The notes: generated from the sequence alone by a model not told the origin. A stretch of DNA of 5,348 nt from Nitrosopumilus sp. UBA526 (GCA_002506665.1 DAXZ01000068.1:2511-7858); one strand, 5' to 3'. Shown: positions 1 through 5,348, counted from the stretch's first letter. Made by a program: numbers and translations.

Positions 1-701
1 CCCAAATGATAGTTTCCCAGAACTGCAAATCCAAAGACTGGGCCTATCAACAACTTGTCTGTGGACTGACTAAATGTTCTTGTCAAATCTGTAATGTAGT
101 TGTTTCTTGCAAACCTTAACCGGGGTCTTAGCAGTGCAAAGTCAATCCTAGTCTCTTTATATCCGTGGTACAGTCTGATGCAATACGGCATGTATGATAA
201 TGCAAATCCAAACAGTATGCCTTCAGGACCCATTATGTGATAAAATACCACGGCAAGAACTATCTGCAATATCTTTTGGGTAATATAGTATATGGAATAT
301 TTTCTGTAAAACTTTCTTCCTAGTATCTCACTTATTCCAAGTCCAAATATCACAGCACCAATTATGTACAAACTCATACCAACATTCTCAAACAGGAACA
401 GTGTAACGATGGTAGTACACGATGCAATGACTAGTACGAGTGAATAAATTGTGGACTGTAACTTTATCTCCTTTGCAGTATATACTATCAGAGTTGTTCC
501 CATGCCTGCCATGGATACTGTGGAGCCAATTGACGCTATTGCAATCAGAAAGCTCAGCTCACCATAGCTAGTAGAGCCTAGCAGGGCTGCCATGTAAAAC
601 CAAAAGACGCCTGAGAGTGCCGTGCCTATGCCCATGGCTACGCCTATGTGCGCCAACCCCTTGAATCTCCCAAGGACTCTTTTAATCTCTCTCCGGTCCA
701 T
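1..701 (-). CDS. Polysaccharide/oligosaccharide flippase (Wzx/MATE-like), partial
   Basis: This is the N-terminal 233 residues of a multi-pass membrane protein; the frame is open to the left window edge, so the C-terminus is missing. It opens with a basic stretch (MDRREIKRVLGRFKG), then hydrophobic segments at roughly residues 18-40, 46-66, 84-104, 109-127, 143-158 and 160-175. A conserved-looking patch at 215-230 (DKLLIGPVFGFAVLGN) resembles the 'D..lig.....alG.Y' pattern of O-antigen flippases of the MOP superfamily. Such proteins, usually 400-500 residues long with 12-14 helices, move lipid-linked glycans across the cytoplasmic membrane. The ATG at 699-701 lies 4 nt after the stop of the upstream glycosyltransferase gene, which points to co-transcription. 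I see no clear Shine-Dalgarno. The broad call (polytopic flippase-like protein in a glycan cluster) is firm. The substrate is inferred from context only. Confidence 0.8.
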   Translation of the reverse strand, partial: MDRREIKRVLGRFKGLAHIGVAMGIGTALSGVFWFYMAALLGSTSYGELSFLIAIASIGSTVSMAGMGTTLIVYTAKEIKLQSTIYSLVLVIASCTTIVTLFLFENVGMSLYIIGAVIFGLGISEILGRKFYRKYSIYYITQKILQIVLAVVFYHIMGPEGILFGFALSYMPYCIRLYHGYKETRIDFALLRPRLRFARNNYITDLTRTFSQSTDKLLIGPVFGFAVLGNYHL

Positions 702-705
702 CGTG

Positions 706-1596
706 CTAATTGCTATGACGTTCCCTTACTACATTTACAATCGAATAGAGTATGATTGATGTCACCATGAGCATCATTCCAAAGATTGTTGAACCTATGC
801 CAATAAGCGTTACGTTGGTAATCATCATCCCGGTCTGGGAAAATTCCTGAATCGTCCAAGCTATAAAGAACAGTCCTATAACTAGGAACATCATTCCCGG
901 AATTCCATAGAATCTTAGCGGTTTCTCAATTGACATAAACTTGATAGTGCTCATGACAACTGACGTACCATGAGATACGGGATTGTGCGTTGACGTATCT
1001 CCCTTGTATAGGACAGTTATTGGAACTTCGAGAATCCTGAATTTTTTTTGGTTGGCCTTGATAAGTATCTCAGTTGACACGCCCATTCCATACTCTGAAG
1101 GTACGATTGACTCTATCACTTTTTTGTTATATGCCCTAAAACCACTCTGAGAATCTGTAACCTTGGTGTCAGTTGACAGATTAGTTATCTTTGTTATTGC
1201 CTTTATGCCGACCTGACGATACTGCGGAACATTACTCTTGTCTCCAAGAAACCTAGAACCAATCACAATGTCTGCCTTTTTTGTTATGATTGGCTCTATG
1301 ACACTCGCTATGTCCTCAACTCTGTGCTGACCGTCTGCATCAAAGGTAACTAGGGTATCGGCATTCATCTCTCTTGCCTTTAAAAACAGGCTTCTGATTG
1401 CCGCCCCGTACCCCAGATTTTTCTCATGTGTAACTAGCGTGGCTCCCATCTTTTTTGCAATGACACCTGTCATGTCATCAGAACCGTCATCACACACAAT
1501 TATTTCATCTGCAACACTCTGAAGCTCTAGTATTATCTTTGCAATGTTTTTTTCTTCATTAAACGCCGGCAGGCCAATGACTTTCAAACCATACAT
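706..1596 (-). CDS. GT2 glycosyltransferase, dolichyl-phosphate mannose/glucose synthase type, two C-terminal TM segments
   Basis: A 296-residue family 2 glycosyltransferase (GT-A fold). Visible motifs are the N-terminal LPAFNEEKNI (9-18), the nucleotide-binding CDDGSDD (35-41), the metal-binding FDADGQH (85-91), IVIGSRF (110-116) and TDSQSGFRAY (147-156); this order is typical of DPM1/DpgS-like enzymes. Two hydrophobic segments follow at about 231-250 and 262-288, so the catalytic domain should sit on the cytoplasmic face, anchored by a C-terminal hairpin. Family enzymes transfer a hexose from UDP- or GDP-sugar to dolichyl or undecaprenyl phosphate; the sugar cannot be read from sequence. 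The start is well fixed: the next upstream in-frame codons are GGG and the stop TGA, so ATG at 1594-1596 is the first possible. It lies between another glycosyltransferase and a flippase, which suits a role in making a lipid-linked sugar donor. Confidence 0.9.
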   Translation of the reverse strand: MYGLKVIGLPAFNEEKNIAKIILELQSVADEIIVCDDGSDDMTGVIAKKMGATLVTHEKNLGYGAAIRSLFLKAREMNADTLVTFDADGQHRVEDIASVIEPIITKKADIVIGSRFLGDKSNVPQYRQVGIKAITKITNLSTDTKVTDSQSGFRAYNKKVIESIVPSEYGMGVSTEILIKANQKKFRILEVPITVLYKGDTSTHNPVSHGTSVVMSTIKFMSIEKPLRFYGIPGMMFLVIGLFFIAWTIQEFSQTGMMITNVTLIGIGSTIFGMMLMVTSIILYSIVNVVRERHSN

Positions 1597-1603
1597 CCCT
1601 CAC

Positions 1604-1649
1604 TGTCTTGTTTCATTGCTAGTTTTAAAACCATGTCTTGTTTCATTGC
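1604..1649. repeat. 16-bp direct repeat, 30-bp period, between two glycosyltransferase genes
   Basis: TGTCTTGTTTCATTGC occurs exactly at 1604-1619 and again at 1634-1649. The 1634-1649 copy covers the last codons and stop of the upstream minus-strand gene (1643-2674). The other lies 8-23 nt before the ATG of the downstream gene. The 14-nt spacer contains TTTTAAAA (1623-1630). It may be a local duplication of the gene end or a two-site regulatory element; the sequence does not decide. Confidence 0.75.
1623..1630 (-). promoter_or_regulatory. Possible TATA-like box for the membrane-anchored GT2 gene
   Basis: TTTTAAAA is centred about 30 nt before the ATG at 1596, a little beyond the usual spacing for an archaeal leaderless transcript. 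The bases upstream of it do not fit a BRE. The element lies between the two copies of the 16-bp repeat. Since the upstream gene ends only 46 nt away, co-transcription remains the simpler view, and this is at best an internal promoter. Confidence 0.25.
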
Positions 1650-2674
1650 CTTATACTCTCTAATTCTATGGACTTTTTTATCATTTTTCTCTCAATATGC
1701 TCGTCATTTACTGCACGAAACGATTGAATCCTTCTTCTCTCTATTAGCGTATCCCTCATCTTTAGAATATTCCAAAACATCCCCTTAAATGCCAAGCCAA
1801 CATATGATATCTTTTTTGTCTTGACTGCCATAAATGTTCCATGCAGTATTATCAAAACTAGGGCTATGGGCAACCGCTTGATGATGTTTTTAGACGAATA
1901 GTTTTTCAGCATTACTCTTATTCTGTTCTTTGATATGCCATGATAGAATCTATACTCGGGCATTGCTATTAACTCTGAATCAAAACTGACATGCAACTTT
2001 TCATCGACATAAAATGTATTGCTTGTCCCCCCGCCAATATTCTGAGACTCTATGCCTTCTGCGCACGATATATCATACCCTGCAATATGCATCCTCCAGC
2101 ACAAGTCAATGTCTTCTTGATACATAAAGAACTCTTGATCAAATGCCCCTATCTCATCTATGACTGTTCTCCTAGTCAGTATACAACCGCCTGCATAAAA
2201 CAGGTTTGTCTCCTCATTACTGCCCTTCATGCATGGCGAGCCATAGATATCATATGCTGCACCATACTCGGCATATGACATGCCATCTGTAACCACTCTG
2301 CCAAACACACATCCTATCTTGGCATTGTCATGTATTGCAGAGACTGACTTTGATATCCAGTCATCACTCATTATTCTGTCCTGGCTTAGAAACAAGAGCA
2401 GCTCGCCTTTTGAATTCTCAATTCCTGTGTTGCACCCGCCACAATAGCCATCATTTTTATCGCAGTTGATAATCTTTAACGGAATTTTATTCTTGTATGA
2501 CTCTAGAATCTCTGCAGACCCGTCTGAAGAGTTGTTATTGATTATAACTAGCTCATAATTTTTGTATGTCTGAGACTCGATAGAGCACAAAAGTCTATCA
2601 AGAAAGCTCTTGCCATTATGTACGGGAATTATAATGCTCACACGTGGGGACTGCTTCTCTGTTTCCAACACCAC
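1643..2674 (-). CDS. GT2 family glycosyltransferase (COG1216/rhamnosyltransferase-like)
   Basis: A 343-residue GT-A enzyme. Motifs in order: SIIIPVHNG (13-21), a nucleotide-binding loop IINNNSSDGS (44-53), NDGYCGGCNTGI (74-85), LLFLSQDRIM (93-102), and the acceptor/catalytic stretch AGGCILTRRT (161-170) with GAFDQEFFMYQEDIDLCWR (176-194), including the conserved ED-x-D (187-190). This layout matches the family that includes dTDP-rhamnosyltransferases, consistent with the divergent rml genes; the actual donor is an inference. Near the C-terminus, KNRIRVMLKNYS (249-260) and a hydrophobic stretch at 268-283 suggest peripheral membrane attachment. The first Asp of the common 'vDN.S.Dgs' loop is Asn46, and the usual 'NPD' reads SQD (97-99), keeping Asp99. 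The reading frame begins with three possible starts, GTG (2674), GTG (2671) and TTG (2668), with TGA two codons before the first. A TATA-like box 27 nt before 2671 favours the second GTG. Confidence 0.9.
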   Translation of the reverse strand: MVLETEKQSPRVSIIIPVHNGKSFLDRLLCSIESQTYKNYELVIINNNSSDGSAEILESYKNKIPLKIINCDKNDGYCGGCNTGIENSKGELLLFLSQDRIMSDDWISKSVSAIHDNAKIGCVFGRVVTDGMSYAEYGAAYDIYGSPCMKGSNEETNLFYAGGCILTRRTVIDEIGAFDQEFFMYQEDIDLCWRMHIAGYDISCAEGIESQNIGGGTSNTFYVDEKLHVSFDSELIAMPEYRFYHGISKNRIRVMLKNYSSKNIIKRLPIALVLIILHGTFMAVKTKKISYVGLAFKGMFWNILKMRDTLIERRRIQSFRAVNDEHIERKMIKKSIELESIRQ

Positions 2675-2694
2675 TTCTCACTTTATGGCCTTAA

Positions 2695-2707
2695 TATCTA
2701 AATTATC
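2695..2707 (-). promoter_or_regulatory. Archaeal promoter (BRE + TATA) for the leftward glycosyltransferase/flippase operon
   Basis: On the minus strand GATAAT (2707-2702) fits the BRE pattern RNWAAW and runs into TTTAGATA (2702-2695), a TATA-like box. Its centre is 24.5 nt before GTG 2674 and 27.5 nt before GTG 2671, so the transcript should start at or beside the start codon with little or no leader. It sits in the 83-nt divergent intergenic region next to the rmlC promoter. Confidence 0.55.
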
Positions 2708-2720
2708 ACGCCTCAAACTT

Positions 2721-2735
2721 GGAAAATGTATTTAT
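2721..2735 (+). promoter_or_regulatory. Archaeal promoter (BRE + TATA) for rmlC
   Basis: GGAAAA (2721-2726) fits RNWAAW and is followed by GTATTTAT (2728-2735), whose centre lies 26.5 nt before the ATG at 2758. This spacing predicts a leaderless rmlC mRNA. There is no Shine-Dalgarno in the bases before the ATG, which agrees with this. About 15-20 bp separate this box from the opposite-facing one, so one bound regulator could affect both. Confidence 0.55.
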
Positions 2736-2757
2736 CTGATTTTTCTTGTAGAATTTC

Positions 2758-3315
2758 ATGCCATTTACTTTTAAAAGACTGAGCATATCTGACGTAATTC
2801 TAGCAAGTCCTGAGACGTTTGCAGACAAGAGAGGTTTTTTTATAGAGATGTATCGTCAATCCTCATTTAAGGAACACATAGATTCCGTGTTTGTACAGGA
2901 CAATTATTCACACTCGACAAGCCGAGTTTTAAGGGGACTGCACTATCAGACAAACCCCAAATCTCAGGCAAAGCTGGTATCAGTGATTAGGGGTGAGATA
3001 TTTGATGTTGCAGTAGACCTCAGGCAAGGCTCTCAGACCTTTGGTAAATGGGTGTCTGAGATACTTTCAGAAAAGAACCATAATTTACTATACATTCCTG
3101 ATGGATTTGCACATGGTTTTTGTGTTCTAAGCTCAGCTGCTGACGTACTTTACAAAACAAGCCAAGAGTATTCCCTTGATCATCAAAGAGGCATAGCATG
3201 GAACGATCCTAGTCTGAACATAAAGTGGCCACTAGATGAACCAATTATAAGCAAACAAGACCTAGACCTGCCCTCACTAGGGGACGCTGAGAATAATTTC
3301 ATACATTACGATTAA
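2758..3315 (+). CDS. rmlC: dTDP-4-dehydrorhamnose 3,5-epimerase
   Basis: RmlC epimerises C3 and C5 of dTDP-4-keto-6-deoxyglucose, the third step of dTDP-L-rhamnose synthesis, in the cytoplasm. The 185-residue product has the family's length and its cupin motifs in order: DKRGFFIEMY (23-32), QDNYSHS (47-53), RVLRGLHYQ (56-64), the strand pair LVSVIRGEIFDVAVDLR (73-89), FGKW (95-98), IPDGFAHGF (113-121), LYKTSQEYS (131-139) and GIAWNDPSLNIKWP (145-158). His62 matches the catalytic base and Tyr132 the general acid known from bacterial RmlC; Asp168 is the likely dyad partner of the His (less certain). Nothing appears missing. It is the first gene of the rightward rml cluster, ends 25 nt before rmlB, and its stop codon lies within a TATA-like sequence and a palindrome preceding rmlB. 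Confidence 0.96.
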   Translation: MPFTFKRLSISDVILASPETFADKRGFFIEMYRQSSFKEHIDSVFVQDNYSHSTSRVLRGLHYQTNPKSQAKLVSVIRGEIFDVAVDLRQGSQTFGKWVSEILSEKNHNLLYIPDGFAHGFCVLSSAADVLYKTSQEYSLDHQRGIAWNDPSLNIKWPLDEPIISKQDLDLPSLGDAENNFIHYD

Positions 3316-3319
3316 ATAC
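3312..3319 (+). promoter_or_regulatory. Possible TATA box for rmlB, overlapping the rmlC stop
   Basis: TTAAATAC is centred 25.5 nt before the rmlB ATG (3341) and includes the rmlC stop codon TAA (3313-3315). The spacing fits a leaderless internal transcript. The region is AT-rich, so a chance match is quite possible; no clear BRE precedes it. Confidence 0.35.
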
Positions 3320-3332
3320 AAATTTTGTATTT
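3314..3332. repeat. 19-bp perfect inverted repeat (9-bp arms, 1-nt centre)
   Basis: AAATACAAATTTTGTATTT reads the same on both strands apart from the central base. It begins within the rmlC stop codon, overlaps the proposed rmlB TATA box, and is followed by a T-run (six Ts at 3330-3335). The shape fits a dimeric repressor's operator better than an RNA hairpin, because the stem is almost all A/T. The T-run could still cause weak archaeal termination after rmlC. Confidence 0.6.
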
Positions 3333-3340
3333 TTTATAAC

Positions 3341-4333
3341 ATGAATATTCTGGTGTGTGGCGGGGCGGGTTTTATAGGAAGCTGGTTTGTAAAGAACCAT
3401 CTCCAAACATACCCCGATGACAGACTCGTAAATCTTGACTGTCTTACAATTGGCTCAAATATGGAGAATCTAAAAGATGTACGAAACAACCCAAACTATA
3501 CATTTCTCAAGGGCGATATACGGGACTGTGAGAGAATTTCCGAGATTGCAAAAGACAAGGATGTCATAATAAATTTTGCAGCCCAGTCACACGTTGATAG
3601 AAGCATTGCGAATCCACTGCCATTTCTTGAGACAAATATTCTGGGTACATATTCCATCCTCGAAGCTGCAAGAAAACACAACTGTCTCTTTGTTCATGTA
3701 TCAACTGACGAGGTTTACGGCGATGCGCCCCCCGGGCAATCCTTTGATGAGGACTCTGCAATCAAACCAAGCAATCCATATTCTGCCACAAAAGCATCAG
3801 CTGACCATCTAGTTGCCTCATACTATCGTACATATGGAATAAAATGCATCACCACTAGGTGTTCTAACAACTTTGGTCCAAACCAGTTCCCAGAAAAACT
3901 AGTCCCAAAGACCATAATCCGTGCAATCAAGGGTCTAAAGGTTGTGCTGTATGGGGACGGCAAGCAGGTTCGCAGCTGGATACATGTACAAGACCATGTA
4001 GCTGCAATCGAATCGCTAATATCCAAAGCAAAGCTGGGTCAGGTATACAACATTACGGCATACAACGAGATCTCAAATGACACCATTACTCGTAAAATAC
4101 TTGATGCTCTAGGCAAATCCCATGATCTCATAGAGCATACTGATGACAGACCAGGCCACGATGTGAGGTATTCAGTTGACTGTACAAAGATAAACTCTGA
4201 GACAAGCTGGCAGCCAAAACATGACTTTGATAAAGCACTGCAAGATACTGTCACCTGGTACCTTGATAATCAAGACTGGTGGGAGCCGTTAATTGATGAA
4301 TATACCCTGCATCCTAGGCCTTGGAGTGTCTAA
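3341..4333 (+). CDS. rmlB: dTDP-glucose 4,6-dehydratase
   Basis: RmlB converts dTDP-glucose to dTDP-4-keto-6-deoxyglucose with bound NAD+, the second step of the pathway. The 330-residue extended short-chain dehydrogenase is full length for the family. It has the Rossmann GGAGFIG (7-13), GDIRD (58-62), NFAAQSHVDRSI (78-89), the catalytic STDEVYG (121-127; Thr122, Asp123, Glu124, where Asp-Glu mark a dehydratase rather than an epimerase), the YxxxK pair Tyr147/Lys151 in PYSATKASAD, RCSNNFGPNQFPEKLVP (173-189), RSWIHVQDH (211-219) and the RPGHDVRY signature (270-277). The residue before GGAGFIG is Cys6, where Thr is usual; this is not expected to matter much. The ATG at 3341 places MNILVCGGAGF directly at the N-terminus as the family requires. 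A TATA-like box and palindrome lie in the 25-nt gap before it. Confidence 0.97.
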   Translation: MNILVCGGAGFIGSWFVKNHLQTYPDDRLVNLDCLTIGSNMENLKDVRNNPNYTFLKGDIRDCERISEIAKDKDVIINFAAQSHVDRSIANPLPFLETNILGTYSILEAARKHNCLFVHVSTDEVYGDAPPGQSFDEDSAIKPSNPYSATKASADHLVASYYRTYGIKCITTRCSNNFGPNQFPEKLVPKTIIRAIKGLKVVLYGDGKQVRSWIHVQDHVAAIESLISKAKLGQVYNITAYNEISNDTITRKILDALGKSHDLIEHTDDRPGHDVRYSVDCTKINSETSWQPKHDFDKALQDTVTWYLDNQDWWEPLIDEYTLHPRPWSV

Positions 4334-4342
4334 TGTTTTAGA

Positions 4343-4350
4343 CATAAATA
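4343..4350 (+). promoter_or_regulatory. Possible TATA box for rmlD
   Basis: CATAAATA lies in the gap after the rmlB stop, centred 27.5 nt before GTG 4374 but only 12.5 nt before ATG 4359. If it is a working promoter, its transcript would be leaderless for the GTG start and would omit the ATG. No BRE match is seen upstream. Confidence 0.35.
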
Positions 4351-4373
4351 GAAAAAATATGGTATATAATCTT

Positions 4374-5237
4374 GTGAAATTTCTTGTTACGGGCTCTGCG
4401 GGGCTGATTGGAACTAGGCTAGTGCAAGACCTTGCAAGCACAAACCACAAGGTATTTTCCTGCTATCATAATGCAAGGCCAACCCTGGGCCAAGCCATAT
4501 TTTTAGACTTGATGGATCATCAGAGCATTATAGATACGGTCCAAAAAACCAGGCCTGATATAATAATACATCTAGCTGCCATGACTGATGTTGATATGTG
4601 CGAGACACAAAAAGATCTTGCATTAAAACTAAACAGAGATGCAACTGCAGTCCTTGCAGAGGAGGCATGCAAGGCAGGTGCGTTTTTTGTCTATGTCTCC
4701 ACTGACTATGTCTTTGATGGAACAGGCAGCATGCAAAAAGAACATGACCAGACAAACCCACTAGGCGTCTATGGAAAGACAAAGCTAGCCGGCGAAAATC
4801 TCCTAGCAAAGTCTGCATGTGTGGTAAGGACAAGCACGCCTTTTGGAATCCATCCTACAAAGGTCAGCTTTCCGCTGTGGGTAAAGCAAAGTCTGGAACA
4901 ATGCCAAGAGATCCAAGTCCTAACTGATCAATTCACATCCCCGACATATGTGCCAAACCTCTCTAAAATGCTGTTAGAGACTGTGACAAAAAAAATTCAC
5001 GGACCAATTCATCTTGCAGGCTCTACTAGAATATCACGATATGATGTGGCAAAATTTATAGCAGAAAAACTGCATCTTGATTCAAACCTGTTAATACCTA
5101 CAACACTGGACAAAATATCCTGGAATGCTCCGAGGCCACAGGACTCTTCACTAGACGTATCTCTTGCATCTATGAAACTAGACACAAAGCCCATGACTGC
5201 ACATGCGGGTCTTGAGATGTTTCTCTCAGAACTATGA
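4374..5237 (+). CDS. rmlD: dTDP-4-dehydrorhamnose reductase
   Basis: RmlD reduces dTDP-4-keto-L-rhamnose to dTDP-L-rhamnose with NAD(P)H, the last step of the pathway. From the GTG at 4374 the product is 287 residues, normal for the family, and starts MKFLVTGSAGLIG with the Rossmann glycines at 7, 10 and 13. Further motifs are FLDLMD (43-48), HLAAMTDVDMCE (66-77), VSTDYVFDG (108-116), the catalytic Tyr133/Lys137 in YGKTK, VRTSTPFG (151-158), TDQFTSPTY (184-192) and the C-terminal RPQDSSLD (254-261) typical of RmlD. The start is uncertain: ATG 4359 adds five residues (MVYNL), while an ATG at 4293 would overlap rmlB by 41 nt and add a tail with no family counterpart. I prefer GTG for its N-terminus and for the TATA-like box 27.5 nt upstream. 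MAT2B-like relatives share the fold, but the neighbours make RmlD the better call. Confidence 0.93.
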   Translation: MKFLVTGSAGLIGTRLVQDLASTNHKVFSCYHNARPTLGQAIFLDLMDHQSIIDTVQKTRPDIIIHLAAMTDVDMCETQKDLALKLNRDATAVLAEEACKAGAFFVYVSTDYVFDGTGSMQKEHDQTNPLGVYGKTKLAGENLLAKSACVVRTSTPFGIHPTKVSFPLWVKQSLEQCQEIQVLTDQFTSPTYVPNLSKMLLETVTKKIHGPIHLAGSTRISRYDVAKFIAEKLHLDSNLLIPTTLDKISWNAPRPQDSSLDVSLASMKLDTKPMTAHAGLEMFLSEL

Positions 5238-5241
5238 TCGG

Positions 5242-5249
5242 TTTTATAT
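5242..5249 (+). promoter_or_regulatory. Possible TATA box for rmlA
   Basis: TTTTATAT follows the rmlD stop and is centred 28.5 nt before the TTG start at 5274. It resembles the archaeal TATA consensus more closely than the boxes before rmlB and rmlD, but no BRE match precedes it. It would permit a nearly leaderless rmlA transcript. Confidence 0.4.
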
Positions 5250-5273
5250 TGGCAGAGAGCAGATAAGAGAGAA

Positions 5274-5348
5274 TTGAAAGGAATTATTCTTCATGGCGGT
5301 CACGGTACCAGGCTACGGCCACTAACCCATACGGGTCCAAAACAACTA
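5274..5348 (+). CDS. rmlA: Glucose-1-phosphate thymidylyltransferase, N-terminal fragment (window edge)
   Basis: The last 75 bases encode 25 residues beginning MKGIILHGGHGTRLRPLT, the nucleotide-binding signature (GGxGTRLRPLT) of sugar-phosphate nucleotidyltransferases, followed by HTGPKQL, whose Pro-Lys lysine belongs to the active site in this family. The HGG and THTGPKQL forms are those I associate with archaeal and actinobacterial dTDP-glucose pyrophosphorylases. The enzyme joins dTTP and glucose-1-phosphate, the first step of the rhamnose pathway, and its position after rmlD completes the set. The start is TTG: the frame runs back to the rmlD stop TGA (5235-5237) with no ATG or GTG between, and this TTG gives the canonical N-terminus. 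The gap to rmlD is 36 nt. The rest lies outside the window, so subfamily (RmlA or a related UDP-glucose enzyme) rests on context. Confidence 0.88.
   Translation, partial: MKGIILHGGHGTRLRPLTHTGPKQL

Noticed and set aside
1991..2278. Plus-strand open frame of 95 codons inside the glycosyltransferase gene at 1643-2674
   Set aside because: It lies wholly opposite a gene with clear GT2 motifs, is Cys-rich with no recognisable domain, and has no promoter or partner.
3314..3335. Intrinsic terminator after rmlC
   Set aside because: The inverted repeat is nearly all A/T with a 1-nt centre, so the RNA hairpin would be weak, and the downstream genes belong to the same pathway. The T-run alone could still give partial termination.
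3496..4254. Several short frames (61-78 codons) on both strands within rmlB
   Set aside because: All are covered by rmlB, whose motifs run unbroken along the region; the alternative translations show no domain-like pattern.
4364..4370. TATATAA as a promoter for rmlD
   Set aside because: It looks like a good TATA box but lies only about 7 nt before GTG 4374, too close for a transcript containing either start; the box at 4343-4350 is better placed for rmlD.
4528..5194. Minus-strand frames of 101 and 61 codons within rmlD
   Set aside because: They are antisense shadows of rmlD with no recognisable motifs.
1..5348. Mobile element, CRISPR array, tRNA/rRNA or defence system
   Set aside because: No transposase, terminal repeats, repeat-spacer pattern, tRNA-like fold or defence domain is visible; all coding space is explained by glycan and nucleotide-sugar genes.

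Overview
The window looks archaeal and most resembles Nitrososphaerota (Thaumarchaeota). It is AT-rich, uses many ATA, AGA/AGG and CTA codons, lacks strong Shine-Dalgarno sequences, and has TATA-like boxes about 25-29 nt before several start codons, as expected for archaeal leaderless transcripts. The phylum is inferred from this general look and has not been tested against any database.

Layout: two divergent gene clusters share an 83-nt intergenic region (2675-2757). On the minus strand, reading leftward, come a soluble or peripheral GT2-family glycosyltransferase (1643-2674), a second GT2 enzyme of the dolichyl-phosphate sugar synthase type with two C-terminal membrane segments (706-1596), and the N-terminal 233 residues of a Wzx/MATE-like polysaccharide flippase that runs off the left edge (1-701). 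On the plus strand, reading rightward, is the dTDP-L-rhamnose set in the order rmlC (2758-3315), rmlB (3341-4333), rmlD (about 4374-5237) and the first 25 codons of rmlA (5274 to the right edge). No gene-free stretch exceeds 83 nt. I see no RNA genes, mobile elements or CRISPR arrays.

How the genes work together: RmlA makes dTDP-glucose, RmlB converts it to dTDP-4-keto-6-deoxyglucose, RmlC epimerises C3 and C5, and RmlD reduces the product to dTDP-L-rhamnose. The minus-strand cluster supplies plausible users of this sugar: a glycosyltransferase of the type that includes rhamnosyltransferases, a lipid-linked sugar transferase, and a flippase for the lipid-linked glycan. Together this is most likely part of a locus for a rhamnose-containing surface glycan (S-layer N-glycan or exopolysaccharide). 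The chemistry is well known.

The less ordinary content lies in the short intergenic regions. Each rml gene has its own correctly spaced TATA-like box. A 19-bp palindrome overlaps the rmlC stop codon and the rmlB promoter. A 16-bp direct repeat, one copy covering the end of the upstream glycosyltransferase gene, lies between the two glycosyltransferase genes.
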